A stretch of 64,000 nucleotides of DNA, from the NCBI RefSeq assembly GCF_009617875.1, contig NZ_BLAV01000001.1, forward strand, positions 4,650,001 to 4,714,000, in the 5' to 3' direction. This stretch comes from Prolixibacter sp. NT017. Its GTDB lineage: Bacteria > Bacteroidota > Bacteroidia > Bacteroidales > Prolixibacteraceae. A program made the translations under genes and the position numbers. The notes under the pieces are model-generated. The model had not been told where the DNA came from and searched no databases. It worked only from the letters and a program-made list of their open reading frames with translations. Of the stretch, positions 36,539 to 44,421 are shown in pieces. How positions within the stretch are numbered: position 1 is the first letter of the stretch; each line of letters begins with the position of its first letter.

Positions 36539-38461
36539 TTAATCTTCGGAACGAAATGGATTGGTTATGGAACCCTTTTTCCCATTTGCATAATGTATCT
36601 CCAACCTGTCAGCGTTGGTCCATTCTTTTATCTGGGATGTGCCGGCTTTCTCTTTGTGGAAGAAGACCTGAAGTTCCGGGTTTCTCCTTCCGAAAGTTGT
36701 TCTCACTCCCAGCACGGCCTGATAAGACGACAGGTGACTTGTGAGGTACGGAAGCATTCGCTGATAGTGGTTTTCTCCCGGATGATTGTAAGACAATCGC
36801 AGCGTATCAATCGAAGGAATAGGAGTCCGGTCGAAACGGGCAAACGTTTTTCTATATGGGACAAACATCATTTTCATAAATTCATTCCGGGCGATGGACG
36901 TATCGGAAATAGTCATTCCTGATAGCTGATAGTTGAGTTTTACCTTTCGGGTATTTACGCCGTTTTCAATGCGTATTTCCCGCTTTTCGACGATTTTCTT
37001 GAAGGTGTTTTTGTCAACACTGGTTGTCTTGTCGTAGAATATATTCACCTTCACGGGACAATCGAAGGTGGTCTCGAAACCATAAGCTGCCGGAAAGTTT
37101 TGCAGAAGGAGCTGCTGTAAATATTCAGCATCGTATACGTCGTATAATTGATCGATGCCGGCTGTTATCACTCCCAGTTGTCGAACATCTTCCGGGACTG
37201 GTTTAATCTGTCGACGAACAGGCGTGAAAATATTCTTCCTAATGTCGGTTGGAGTCAGTTTGTTGGCGTCGTACCAAATTTTAACCGAGTGGTCGTCGAC
37301 ATATGTCGCGACGCCCAGTACTCCGTTCACTTTTTTCATTCCGGAAGCAAAAGCCATGGAACTTCCGTAGCATTTCACATTGTCTAGTCCGGAAATAGTG
37401 AGCGTTGAGGCATTTTCCAAATCATTTGGCTCGCCCCACTGTTGCTCGATGGTTGGGATACGAATCGAAGCCCCCAAAGACAAACCCAGAACGATTAGTA
37501 AAACCGCGATAGTCACCGGGTACCATTCGCGGTAGCGATGATTAATGGTCAGGCTTTTTTGTTGATTGCAGGATGCTACACAGACACCGCAAAGGTTGCA
37601 ATCAATGTGGCGAACCTCCTTTAGTTTTCCTACCGGGATACCTTGCGGACAGCTTTCGGTGCATTGCTTACAGTTATTGCAGGTGCTGGTATTGCGGGTT
37701 ATCCGGCTCAACGGTAATGGGAAGCTTGCTTTTCGCTGAATTTCGAACAACCAGGCTAAGAAGGTTACTGCAGCCAACGGCCAGACATACGATAGTTGTA
37801 ATCCCGCGGCATTGGCCAAAATGTATGCGATAGTGACGACACTGAACATCAGAAAGTATCGGAAAATATTGGAAACGGCTCCCAGGGGACACAAATACCG
37901 GCACCAGGCTGTACGGATGAAAATGGGGGTTGTGATGAAGACTAAGATGGCTATCCCGGCCCAAAGTGGATTGACATCTGCTCCAAAACCGGTTGTGGCG
38001 GCATAATAAGGATCGTATGTTTTGCAGAAAAGTTCGCTGCTGTCCACGGTGTAATAAACTGTTACGAAGAGCAGAATGTATTTCAGGCTGCGAAGGAGCT
38101 TGTCAGCGATTTCGGGAACCTGTTTAACCTGTAACTTCCATTTCCGCCCCAGCGACGAAAGTTTTTCGGTAATGGTTCCCAGCGGACAAACCACGCCACA
38201 GAACAGTTTGCTGAAGATGATGACGCCGATGGCCAGTACCGCTCCCGTCACAATCTGGGCGCTGGTCATGGTGCAGGCCAAAGAGCCTCGTTCGAAAAGA
38301 CTGGCGGCTGCCTGCAATCCGCCGAAAGGACAATAGGCTTCGTAATCGGGATGAAATGCCCGATCGAAACTACTTCGGAAAACGAGGTACAGAATCCAGG
38401 CGATAACGCCGAACCGGAGAAATTCGCGCCATGGATGGAGCGATTTAATCCTTTTGAACAT
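36539..38461 (-). CDS. NapH-like membrane polyferredoxin with HMA-like C-terminal modules
   Basis: A 640-residue integral membrane iron-sulfur protein. About six N-terminal helices carry the NapH/NosR-type motifs Cys-Pro-Phe-Gly (C44), C88-x3-C92-Pro and C187-x3-C191-Pro. Two 4Fe-4S ferredoxin clusters follow (C261, 264, 267, 271 and C288, 291, 294, 298), then another helix near 315-335. The remaining 300 residues read like up to three heavy-metal-associated (HMA) folds (about 352-415, 428-500 and 553-627). None has the metal-binding Cys-x2-Cys; the first has a single Cys in 'KCYGSS'. The ferredoxin part suggests electron transfer across or at the inner membrane. It lies 37 bp after a lipoprotein gene. 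Confidence 0.78.
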   Translation of the reverse strand: MFKRIKSLHPWREFLRFGVIAWILYLVFRSSFDRAFHPDYEAYCPFGGLQAAASLFERGSLACTMTSAQIVTGAVLAIGVIIFSKLFCGVVCPLGTITEKLSSLGRKWKLQVKQVPEIADKLLRSLKYILLFVTVYYTVDSSELFCKTYDPYYAATTGFGADVNPLWAGIAILVFITTPIFIRTAWCRYLCPLGAVSNIFRYFLMFSVVTIAYILANAAGLQLSYVWPLAAVTFLAWLFEIQRKASFPLPLSRITRNTSTCNNCKQCTESCPQGIPVGKLKEVRHIDCNLCGVCVASCNQQKSLTINHRYREWYPVTIAVLLIVLGLSLGASIRIPTIEQQWGEPNDLENASTLTISGLDNVKCYGSSMAFASGMKKVNGVLGVATYVDDHSVKIWYDANKLTPTDIRKNIFTPVRRQIKPVPEDVRQLGVITAGIDQLYDVYDAEYLQQLLLQNFPAAYGFETTFDCPVKVNIFYDKTTSVDKNTFKKIVEKREIRIENGVNTRKVKLNYQLSGMTISDTSIARNEFMKMMFVPYRKTFARFDRTPIPSIDTLRLSYNHPGENHYQRMLPYLTSHLSSYQAVLGVRTTFGRRNPELQVFFHKEKAGTSQIKEWTNADRLEIHYANGKKGSITNPFRSED

Positions 38462-38498
38462 CAGGTTAATTGTTAGTTAGTCGTATTGTTAGGCTGGC

Positions 38499-38948
38499 TT
38501 ATTCTCCCAACCAGCCATGTTTTGCCAGGTATTTTTTTGCTTCTTCCCGTGTTTTCCAGAAGGCTCCCCTTTTTTCCCAATATGTTTGTCCACTCTTCAC
38601 TTCTGCCGGGCAGTTTTTGGCCGGTGCCACCATGACTGATTCCAGAAATCGGAGTTTCAGTTCCCGGTCGGTTTTACGGATAACGCGAGCTTTGATAGGA
38701 CGACCATAATAGTGACCATTGATGGGCGCCGTAACAGCTGCGTAACCTTCCGTTCCTTCCTTCACCCAGCTGAATTTTTTCTGAAACTCTTCGGCTGAGA
38801 TGGCAGTTGTATCCTGCGGACCTGCTTTTGCTTTTTCGAGTTTCATTAGATACTCGCCTTCTGTTTGCGCCGCTTTTTTATCGACACGGTGACAGGACGC
38901 AAGACCTCCCAAGGTCGCGAATAATATGATAAAAAGTGATATTCTCAT
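38499..38948 (-). CDS. Small lipoprotein of unknown function
   Basis: A 149-residue protein with a clear lipoprotein signal: hydrophobic core then 'LASC' with the lipid-modified Cys at about residue 19. The mature part is Lys/Glu-rich and includes 'INGHYYGRPIKARVI' and a C-terminal 'EEAKKYLAKHGWLGE'. It is the first gene before the polyferredoxin (37 bp apart, same strand), so the two are likely co-transcribed. A near-match promoter box, TTCCTTTG, lies about 22 bp upstream of its ATG. Function unknown. Confidence 0.7.
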   Translation of the reverse strand: MRISLFIILFATLGGLASCHRVDKKAAQTEGEYLMKLEKAKAGPQDTTAISAEEFQKKFSWVKEGTEGYAAVTAPINGHYYGRPIKARVIRKTDRELKLRFLESVMVAPAKNCPAEVKSGQTYWEKRGAFWKTREEAKKYLAKHGWLGE

Positions 38949-39156
38949 GGTGCTGTTTGAACGTATTTCAAAGGAAATAAAAAATTGCTGAATTTCGGTG
39001 AGAAATACCCCAATATCAATATGCTTTACATAAATAGCATCACTTCATTAACATTATGTATCCGATTTTAGAAAAAATAACATTTAGATGCAGATTTGGA
39101 GTACTAAAAGGCTGTCTTATCCGTTATTATGGAAAAGAATTTGATTTATTTCGGGC

Positions 39157-39741
39157 ATGGATGCAATCTTAACACAACAGCTTCACATCTGGACACCATT
39201 GATTTATGTAATCCTCTTTGTAGGGTTGCTGATTGAAGGGGAGAGTATTCTGTTTGCAGCATTCTTTTTGGTGAATCAACAGGAGCTGCAACTGTTTTAT
39301 ACTATCGTGGTGGCTATCGCCGGTGTCCTTACGGGCGACTTGCTTTGGTATTACGGAGGAAAGTTGCTCATGCGCGTACCATTCGTACAACGTTTGTCGG
39401 AGCGTATGCCTAAAACTATTGACCACTTTATCCGGCGAAAGCCGATACTAAGTATTGTAGGTTCGAAATTTCTGTACGGAATGCACCGGCCTACTCTGTT
39501 GCGCCTGCATGCGGCCCGTATTAACGTTCGGACTTTCCTGCGTGCCGATATTCCCGGGACCATTATCTGGATTGCTGTGATTGGAATCGCCGGCTACTTA
39601 TTCTCGCAATCGGCTGATTTACTCGACGGTAAGATGAAGTACTGGCAGTTGGGAATGGTTGGTGGTTTGGTCATATTTACCGTGCTAACCCACTTTGTTT
39701 CCAAACTCGTTGTTAAACGTATTTCCGTTCGGAAAAAATAA
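39157..39741 (+). CDS. DedA-family membrane protein
   Basis: A 194-residue protein with the DedA/SNARE-associated layout: re-entrant N-terminal helix region ('LLIEGESILFAAFFL'), 'GDLLWYYGGKLL', an amphipathic basic segment with 'GMHRPTLLRLHAARINVRTFLRADIPGTIIW', and a C-terminal helix pair ending in a basic tail. DedA proteins act in lipid carrier recycling and membrane homeostasis; some flip undecaprenyl phosphate. The usual Gly-Arg-Phe-x-Pro-x3-Arg motif is altered here to Gly-Met-His-Arg-Pro, so this is a divergent member. Convergent with kbl. Confidence 0.75.
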   Translation: MDAILTQQLHIWTPLIYVILFVGLLIEGESILFAAFFLVNQQELQLFYTIVVAIAGVLTGDLLWYYGGKLLMRVPFVQRLSERMPKTIDHFIRRKPILSIVGSKFLYGMHRPTLLRLHAARINVRTFLRADIPGTIIWIAVIGIAGYLFSQSADLLDGKMKYWQLGMVGGLVIFTVLTHFVSKLVVKRISVRKK

Positions 39742-39768
39742 CTTCGGTTGGAAAAACAGATGATACAG

Positions 39769-39800
39769 AAAAGGCTGCCCTGATGGACAGCCTTTCGTAT
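39769..39800. terminator. Bidirectional terminator between dedA-like gene and kbl
   Basis: The hairpin AAAGGCTG (39769-39777 region) with CAGCCTTT (up to 39795) lies between two convergent stops. T-rich sequence follows on both strands but is short, so efficiency is uncertain. Confidence 0.6.
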
Positions 39801-39817
39801 TTGCATTGAATTGCAAT

Positions 39818-41008
39818 TTATTTCAACACTTTCAGCTCTTTTCCAATTTTGGTAAAAGCAGCAATGGCCTTATCCAGATGTTTTCTTTCGTGACCGGCCG
39901 ATAATTGAACGCGAATACGCGCTTCGCCTTTCGGGACAACCGGATAATAGAAACCGATTACATAAATGCCTTCGTCAAGCAATTTGGCAGCAAACTCCTG
40001 CGACAATTTGGCATCGTACAGCATCACAGCGCAGATCGCCGATTTACTGGGCTTGATATCGAAACCAACTGCCTGCATTTTCTCCATGAAATAGTCGGTG
40101 TTGGCATGCAGCTTATCCTGTAACTCGGTGGTTTCAGCCATCATGTCGAACATGCGGATTCCTGCATTAACAACTACCGGTGGCAGTGAGTTGGAGAACA
40201 GGTACGGACGCGAGCGTTGGCGCAGCAGTTCGATGATTTCTCTTTTCCCGGTAGTAAAGCCGCCAATGGCACCGCCAAAGGCTTTACCCAACGTTCCGGT
40301 AATGATATCCACTTTTCCGCGAAGGTCGAATAACTCGGTTACACCGCGACCGGTTTCGCCAACAACGCCGGCCGAGTGGCATTCGTCAACCATCACCATG
40401 GCGTCGTATTTTTCAGCCAGTGCATTGATTTTATCCATCGGTGCTACGTTTCCATCCATTGAGAAAACTCCGTCGGTAACAATGACGCGGAACCGCGCTT
40501 TTTGAGCAGCTTTCAATTGCTCTTCCAAATCGGCCATGTCGGCATTTTTGTAACGGAAACGCTGTGCTTTACACAAACGCACTCCGTCGATGATGGAGGC
40601 GTGGTTCAGTGAGTCGGAGATGATCGCATCTTCATCAGTGAGTAATGGTTCGAACACACCACCGTTGGCATCGAATGCAGCGGCGTAGAGAATGGTGTCT
40701 TCGGTACCGAAGAATTCAGCAATTTTCTGCTCGAGTGTTTTGTGCAAATCGGTAGTACCGCAGATGAATCGTACCGACGACATTCCAAAGCCATGCGTAT
40801 CGAGTGCCTCTTTGGCTGCCTCAATCAGTTTCGGGTGATTCGATAAGCCCAGGTAGTTGTTGGCACAGAAGTTCAGCACTTCCTTGCCGTCTTCGAGACG
40901 AATGACCGCGCTTTGCGGTGAAACAATAATGCGTTCGCTTTTGTACAAGCCTGCTTCCCGGATGTTATCCAGTTCCTGTTGCAGGTGATCTTTTATTTTG
41001 CCGTACAT
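39818..41008 (-). CDS. kbl: Glycine C-acetyltransferase (2-amino-3-ketobutyrate CoA ligase)
   Basis: A 396-residue PLP enzyme of the alpha-oxoamine synthase family. It converts 2-amino-3-ketobutyrate and CoA to glycine and acetyl-CoA in threonine breakdown. The Schiff-base Lys is in 'GTLGKAFGGAIGGF' (about 243). 'CANNYLGLSNHPKL' and 'MVDECHSAGVVGETGRG' match Kbl more closely than serine palmitoyltransferase or BioF. The partner threonine dehydrogenase gene (tdh) is not adjacent. A minus-strand TAnnTTTG box (TATTTTTG, 41098-41105) lies 89 bp upstream. Confidence 0.9.
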   Translation of the reverse strand: MYGKIKDHLQQELDNIREAGLYKSERIIVSPQSAVIRLEDGKEVLNFCANNYLGLSNHPKLIEAAKEALDTHGFGMSSVRFICGTTDLHKTLEQKIAEFFGTEDTILYAAAFDANGGVFEPLLTDEDAIISDSLNHASIIDGVRLCKAQRFRYKNADMADLEEQLKAAQKARFRVIVTDGVFSMDGNVAPMDKINALAEKYDAMVMVDECHSAGVVGETGRGVTELFDLRGKVDIITGTLGKAFGGAIGGFTTGKREIIELLRQRSRPYLFSNSLPPVVVNAGIRMFDMMAETTELQDKLHANTDYFMEKMQAVGFDIKPSKSAICAVMLYDAKLSQEFAAKLLDEGIYVIGFYYPVVPKGEARIRVQLSAGHERKHLDKAIAAFTKIGKELKVLK

Positions 41009-41283
41009 AATTTTATGGTATAAAAAGTTTGTCGATTATCTATGAGGAGAAAGCTCCCCGGTTTTCCTGTCGCAATGAAGCAATTTCAGGTTAACTACAA
41101 AAATAAAGGAAAATTGATGGTTTGAGGGATGATATTTGGCAGGGAAACGGATAAGGATTTGAGACCCTTCCGGAAGGGAAAAATTAACAATTCACTTTTT
41201 TTAACAAAAAACCTGTGTTGGAGAGCCAACTTTCGCTGGGTTTGTTCGTAAGGGTAAATTGGAAACTTAACAATGATAAATTT

Positions 41284-41700
41284 ATGGACAGACGTAAAGC
41301 ATTACAACAAATGGTAGCCGGTAGTGCTACACTTTTCGTGGTTCCCTCGGCTTTGGCGGCCTGTGGAAGCAGCAAAAAGAAGAGTTCGGACACTTCTCCT
41401 TTGACGGTGAACCTGGATGATGCCAAATTTGCCTCGCTGAAAGAGCAGGGCGGCTCAGTGGTAACCGACAATACCATTATTATTAATACGGCTGCTGACG
41501 GCATTGTCGCTTTGTCGAGCATTTGTACCCATAAAGGCTGCACCGTAGGATACGACAAAGCCCATAAAGATATTTTGTGTCCGTGTCACCGTTCGGAGTT
41601 CGCCTTTGATGGAAGTGTGCTTCAGGGACCGGCTACCAAGCCGCTTCCGAAATACAAAGTAACCCGTAATGGCGACACACTGACTATCGATCGTTCATAA
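41284..41700 (+). CDS. Rieske [2Fe-2S] lipoprotein 1
   Basis: ATG 41284 (MDRRKALQQ) was chosen because it gives a short signal with twin Arg and a lipobox ending at Cys27 ('SALAAC'). The upstream extension to 41215 is not protein-like. The Rieske cluster ligands are intact: Cys81-Thr-His83 and Cys99-Pro-Cys-His102 with the usual spacing. At 138 residues it is little more than the Rieske fold plus tether, so it is probably an exported electron-transfer protein anchored in the membrane. The twin Arg suggests Tat export of the folded cluster protein, though the motif is not canonical. A paralogue follows 186 bp downstream. Confidence 0.88.
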   Translation: MDRRKALQQMVAGSATLFVVPSALAACGSSKKKSSDTSPLTVNLDDAKFASLKEQGGSVVTDNTIIINTAADGIVALSSICTHKGCTVGYDKAHKDILCPCHRSEFAFDGSVLQGPATKPLPKYKVTRNGDTLTIDRS

Positions 41701-41740
41701 ATTGCATCATATCAATTTTTCTCTTTTAACAGATCACCTG

Positions 41741-41767
41741 AGCCCGGATACTTCTCCGGGTTTTTTT
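41741..41767 (+). terminator. Terminator between the two Rieske genes
   Basis: Stem CCCGGA (41743-41748) with TCCGGG (41755-41760), 6 nt loop, followed by seven T. The two paralogues are therefore probably not one simple transcript. Confidence 0.8.
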
Positions 41768-41886
41768 GTGTCTGGAATACTGCATCCTGTATTTTATTGT
41801 TCAATATTTTTAAGAAGGTTTTAATTTTTCGTCTTGTTCATTTTCAGCATATTGCTACTGTATTTAATAAGTCTAAATAATGATTT

Positions 41887-42312
41887 ATGGAAAGACGTAA
41901 AGCCCTTCAGCAACTATTTTTAGGAACCGGAACGCTGATGGTTGTTCCTGCCGCACTGGCATCGTGTTCCAAATCGTCCAATGCAGGGGCTCCGTTAACA
42001 GGGGACCTTACACTTGATTTGACCAGTTCGAAGTACAGTCAGCTAACGCAGAGCGGAGGCTCGGTGATTGTTGGCAGTACCATTGTGGTCAACACCGGAA
42101 GCGACAATTTCATTGCACTTTCGGCTATCTGTACCCACGCCGGCTGTTTGGTGGAATATCAATCTTCGCAAAAAGATTTTTATTGCCCGTGTCACGGCTC
42201 GGTGTTCTCAACATCAGGCAGTGTAATGCGTGGACCGGCTGGCAGTCCACTGGCAAAGTATCAGACCACTTACGATGCCACTACCAAGACCGTTACCGTA
42301 AAAGGTTCCTGA
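41887..42312 (+). CDS. Rieske [2Fe-2S] lipoprotein 2
   Basis: A 141-residue paralogue of the preceding protein. It has the same signal layout (MERRKALQQL, lipobox Cys27 in 'AALASC') and intact cluster ligands Cys82-Thr-His84 and Cys100-Pro-Cys-His103. The mature parts differ more than the signals, which suggests an old tandem duplication with divergence. Like the first, it lacks any fused oxygenase or cytochrome domain. It is followed at once by a strong terminator and then the 41-42 bp minisatellite. Confidence 0.88.
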   Translation: MERRKALQQLFLGTGTLMVVPAALASCSKSSNAGAPLTGDLTLDLTSSKYSQLTQSGGSVIVGSTIVVNTGSDNFIALSAICTHAGCLVEYQSSQKDFYCPCHGSVFSTSGSVMRGPAGSPLAKYQTTYDATTKTVTVKGS

Positions 42313-42336
42313 AAAAAATGTATAGTCCTCTCTTTC

Positions 42337-42371
42337 CCGTTTCCCTGCTCGCTGGGGGAGCGGTTTTTTTT
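42337..42371 (+). terminator. Terminator after Rieske 2
   Basis: A ~9 bp stem, CCGTTTCCC with GGGGAGCGG (two G-U pairs), followed by eight T. It lies 25 bp after the stop. Confidence 0.8.
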
Positions 42372-42382
42372 GTCGGTAAAAA

Positions 42383-42838
42383 GTTCTCCAAAGTCCAAAA
42401 TGAGTTCCAGCGTTTTGGGGAAGGTTCTCCAAAGTCCAAAATGAGTTCCAGCGTTTCAGGGAAGGGTTCTCCAAAGTCCAAAATGAGTTCCAGCGTTTCA
42501 GGGAAGGGTTCTCCAAAGTCCAAAATGAGTTCCAGCGTTTTGGGGAAGGTTCTCCAAAGTCCAAAATGAGTTCCAGCGTTTTTGGAAAGGGTTCTCCAAA
42601 GTCCAAAATGAGTTCCAACGTTTCAGGGAAGGGTTCTCCAAAGTCCAAAATGAGTTCCAGCGTTTTGGGAAAGGTTCTCCAAAGTCCAAAATGAGTTCCA
42701 GCGTTTTGGGAAAGGTTCTCCAAAGTCCAAAATGAGTTCCAGCGTTTTGGAAAGGGTTCTCCAAAGTCCAAAATGAGTTCCAGCATTTTAGAAAGAGTTC
42801 TCCAAAAGCAGAAATGAGTTCCGGCGTTTTGGAAATAT
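42383..42838. repeat. Minisatellite: eleven 41-42 bp units
   Basis: The motif GTTCTCCAAAGTCCAAAATG begins near-identical units at 42383, 42424, 42466, 42508, 42549, 42591, 42633, 42674, 42715, 42756 and 42797 (the last two diverged). Spacing is 41 or 42 bp, close to four helical turns. Most units contain CCAAAA and TTTTGG arms 12 bp apart. Several frames are open through the array on both strands, but the mix of 41 and 42 bp units changes the reading frame from unit to unit, so it is not a sensible coding repeat. It lies between Rieske 2 and the unknown gene at 42915. The rest of this 602 bp gap holds two terminators and nothing else recognised. Confidence 0.95.
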
Positions 42839-42884
42839 CTGTTAATGCCTGAAGATTGAATCCCGGAGGCTGTGAGGAAAAAGA

Positions 42885-42907
42885 AAAGAGGCTCCAACAG
42901 CCTCTTT
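42885..42907 (-). terminator. Terminator after the 228-residue unknown gene
   Basis: Stem AAAGAGGCT with AGCCTCTTT, 5 nt loop. Read on the minus strand it is followed by a T-rich run. It lies just beyond the stop of the gene at 42915. Confidence 0.7.
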
Positions 42908-42914
42908 ATTTTGC

Positions 42915-43601
42915 TTATCTCAGGTTACGCAGGATGTAACTAAATGTAAATTGCTTTTTCTTAGCCGGGTCCGAGATGTAAAAGGCCTTGGCCACTTTAG
43001 CCATGCTTTTCACCTCCTGAAAAATACCGTACAGGGCCTGGTTGGCCTCTTCCGTTAGTTCGGGGGTGGTGGATTTCAGTTGCTCCTGTTTATTATTGGC
43101 CGTATTCAGTTGCTCCAGATAAGTAGGGATGCGTTCCAAAAGCGCCATAGTGATTCCTTTGGCGTTGATTTCCTGTTTTAGTTCGTCGGGCAGGTTTTGT
43201 GAATAAGTTTGCAGCAGGTTGATCATGCCGACCTGGCTGGTACTGGTAGCCGATTTCCAGTAGGATGTAAATCCCAGCGTTTGCAAAATGGCATCGCGAC
43301 GGGCGGGTTCCCGTTCAAAATCGGTATTAATCTGCTTGTACAAAAAGTTAACATCCTTGGTCGCTTCGTTAAGAATCATGTTCACCTGGATGGTCGCTTT
43401 TTTCTGGGCAGCATGTTGGTCGACGCCCAGGTATTGGCTAATATCAGCTTTTAGCCGGGTTTCCAAATCGAGGGCATATTCTTCTGTCCAGTTATCGCGG
43501 ACCAAGGACAGTTCGGCGATGTTATCTTTAAAATTAGCAACGATGGTTTCACAAGCCATCATGGTAACTGACTTGCTGGCCGGAAATGAAAATTCTGTCA
43601 T
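42915..43601 (-). CDS. Unknown helical protein, 228 residues
   Basis: No family recognised. The product is soluble, has no signal peptide, and is almost entirely helical by composition (many Glu, Gln, Lys and Ala residues with short loops), for example 'QKKATIQVNMILNEATKDVNFLYKQINTDFEREPARR'. A central 'TLGFTSYWKSATSTSQVGMINLLQTYSQN' looks like a domain junction. The ATG at 43601 is followed by MTEFSFPASKS. Its upstream region contains three TGATGAAC-type boxes, and its downstream side the minisatellite. It has its own terminator, so it is likely monocistronic. Confidence 0.6.
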   Translation of the reverse strand: MTEFSFPASKSVTMMACETIVANFKDNIAELSLVRDNWTEEYALDLETRLKADISQYLGVDQHAAQKKATIQVNMILNEATKDVNFLYKQINTDFEREPARRDAILQTLGFTSYWKSATSTSQVGMINLLQTYSQNLPDELKQEINAKGITMALLERIPTYLEQLNTANNKQEQLKSTTPELTEEANQALYGIFQEVKSMAKVAKAFYISDPAKKKQFTFSYILRNLR

Positions 43602-43832
43602 AATCTGGTCGTTTTTAAGATTAATTGTTTGGTATGTTCATCAAGTTAGGAATCATTTACTTAACATCACACTTTTTATTAAAATTTTTGATGAACGTAC
43701 GGATCTGGTATGTGAATGGTCGATTTTGTGTGATGAACGGCAAAAATGGTATTGAAAATCAAGTGGAAAAGAGGGGGTGAAAAGATGTTTTGGAGCAGGG
43801 AATTGGATAAATGGTGGATAAAAATAGGTGTT
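43602..43832 (-). promoter_or_regulatory. Upstream region of the unknown gene with three TGATGAAC boxes
   Basis: The 9-mer GTTCATCAA (43636-43644) is the exact inverse complement of TTGATGAAC (43688-43696). A third copy, TGATGAAC, lies at 43731-43738. The region is AT-rich without an ORF. The spaced repeats upstream of a single gene resemble an operator array. Inference only. Confidence 0.3.
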
Positions 43833-44350
43833 GGGCTAAAGCCCATTTAGCGCTGTGGTTATTTATTCCATGGCTGAAGCCATGGGGAATTCAGAAGGAG
43901 CTATCTCGGATTAAAATTGATTGTAGTAATGATGTTGTTGGTAGATAATTTGCGTAGTTATTGAATTGTCCCCGACTTTAGTCGGGGTATAAGATTGAGA
44001 GAGGGAAGAATGGCTTTAGCCAAATGTAGTATTCCTGAAGCTTGCTTTTGTTTTTAAATGAATAGTTGGGCTAAAGCCCTTGTTTTCTTGTGACTTCTTA
44101 CCCCATGGATAAATCCATGGGCAATCCAGTTGGAGCCATTGGGAATTGAGGAGAGAGAAATGGTTGAGGTTGGTGATAAATTAGTTGAGTGCATTAGATT
44201 GCCCCCGACTTTAGTCGGGGGATAAGGTTGGTGTAGAAGGATTGGCTTTAGCCTAATGTATTTTTCATGAAGTTTGTTTTTATTTTAATGTATAGTTGGG
44301 CTAAAGCCCTTATTTCTTTGAGACTCTTTATCCCATGGCTAAAGCCATGG
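43833..44350. repeat. REP-like palindrome array, ~232 bp tandem unit, 2.3 copies
   Basis: Four palindromes recur in fixed order. A is GGGCTAAAGCCC (43833, 44068, 44298). B is CCATGG-6-CCATGG (43868, 44103, 44333). C is CCCCGACTTTAGTCGGGG (43970, and 44202 extended by one pair). D is GGCTTTAGCC (44012, 44244). The spacing between equivalent palindromes is 230-235 bp, so the whole block is a direct repeat. The sequence between palindromes is also partly conserved (for example TTGGGCTAAAGCCC and the GGCAAT/GGGAATT boxes). A second copy of the same series lies next to the transposase gene. It ends 71 bp beyond the hsdS stop. Confidence 0.9.
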
Positions 44351-44421
44351 GGAATTGAGAAGGAGATTTTAGCCGAGTTCATGGGCAATTCAGTATGGAT
44401 AATGGGGTGAATGAACCCAAA

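Noticed and set aside
42383..42838. Possible CRISPR array
   Set aside because: Units abut with no unique spacers, and no cas genes are near.
42214..42897. Open frame of 227 codons on the minus strand (and a 128-codon one on plus) through the repeats
   Set aside because: The array lacks stops in several frames, but mixed 41/42 bp units shift the encoded motif from frame to frame and there is no start or export signal. It is judged non-coding.
43833..44350. Possible CRISPR or integron repeats
   Set aside because: The repeat is a 232 bp block of four palindromes, not short repeats with spacers, and there is no integrase gene.
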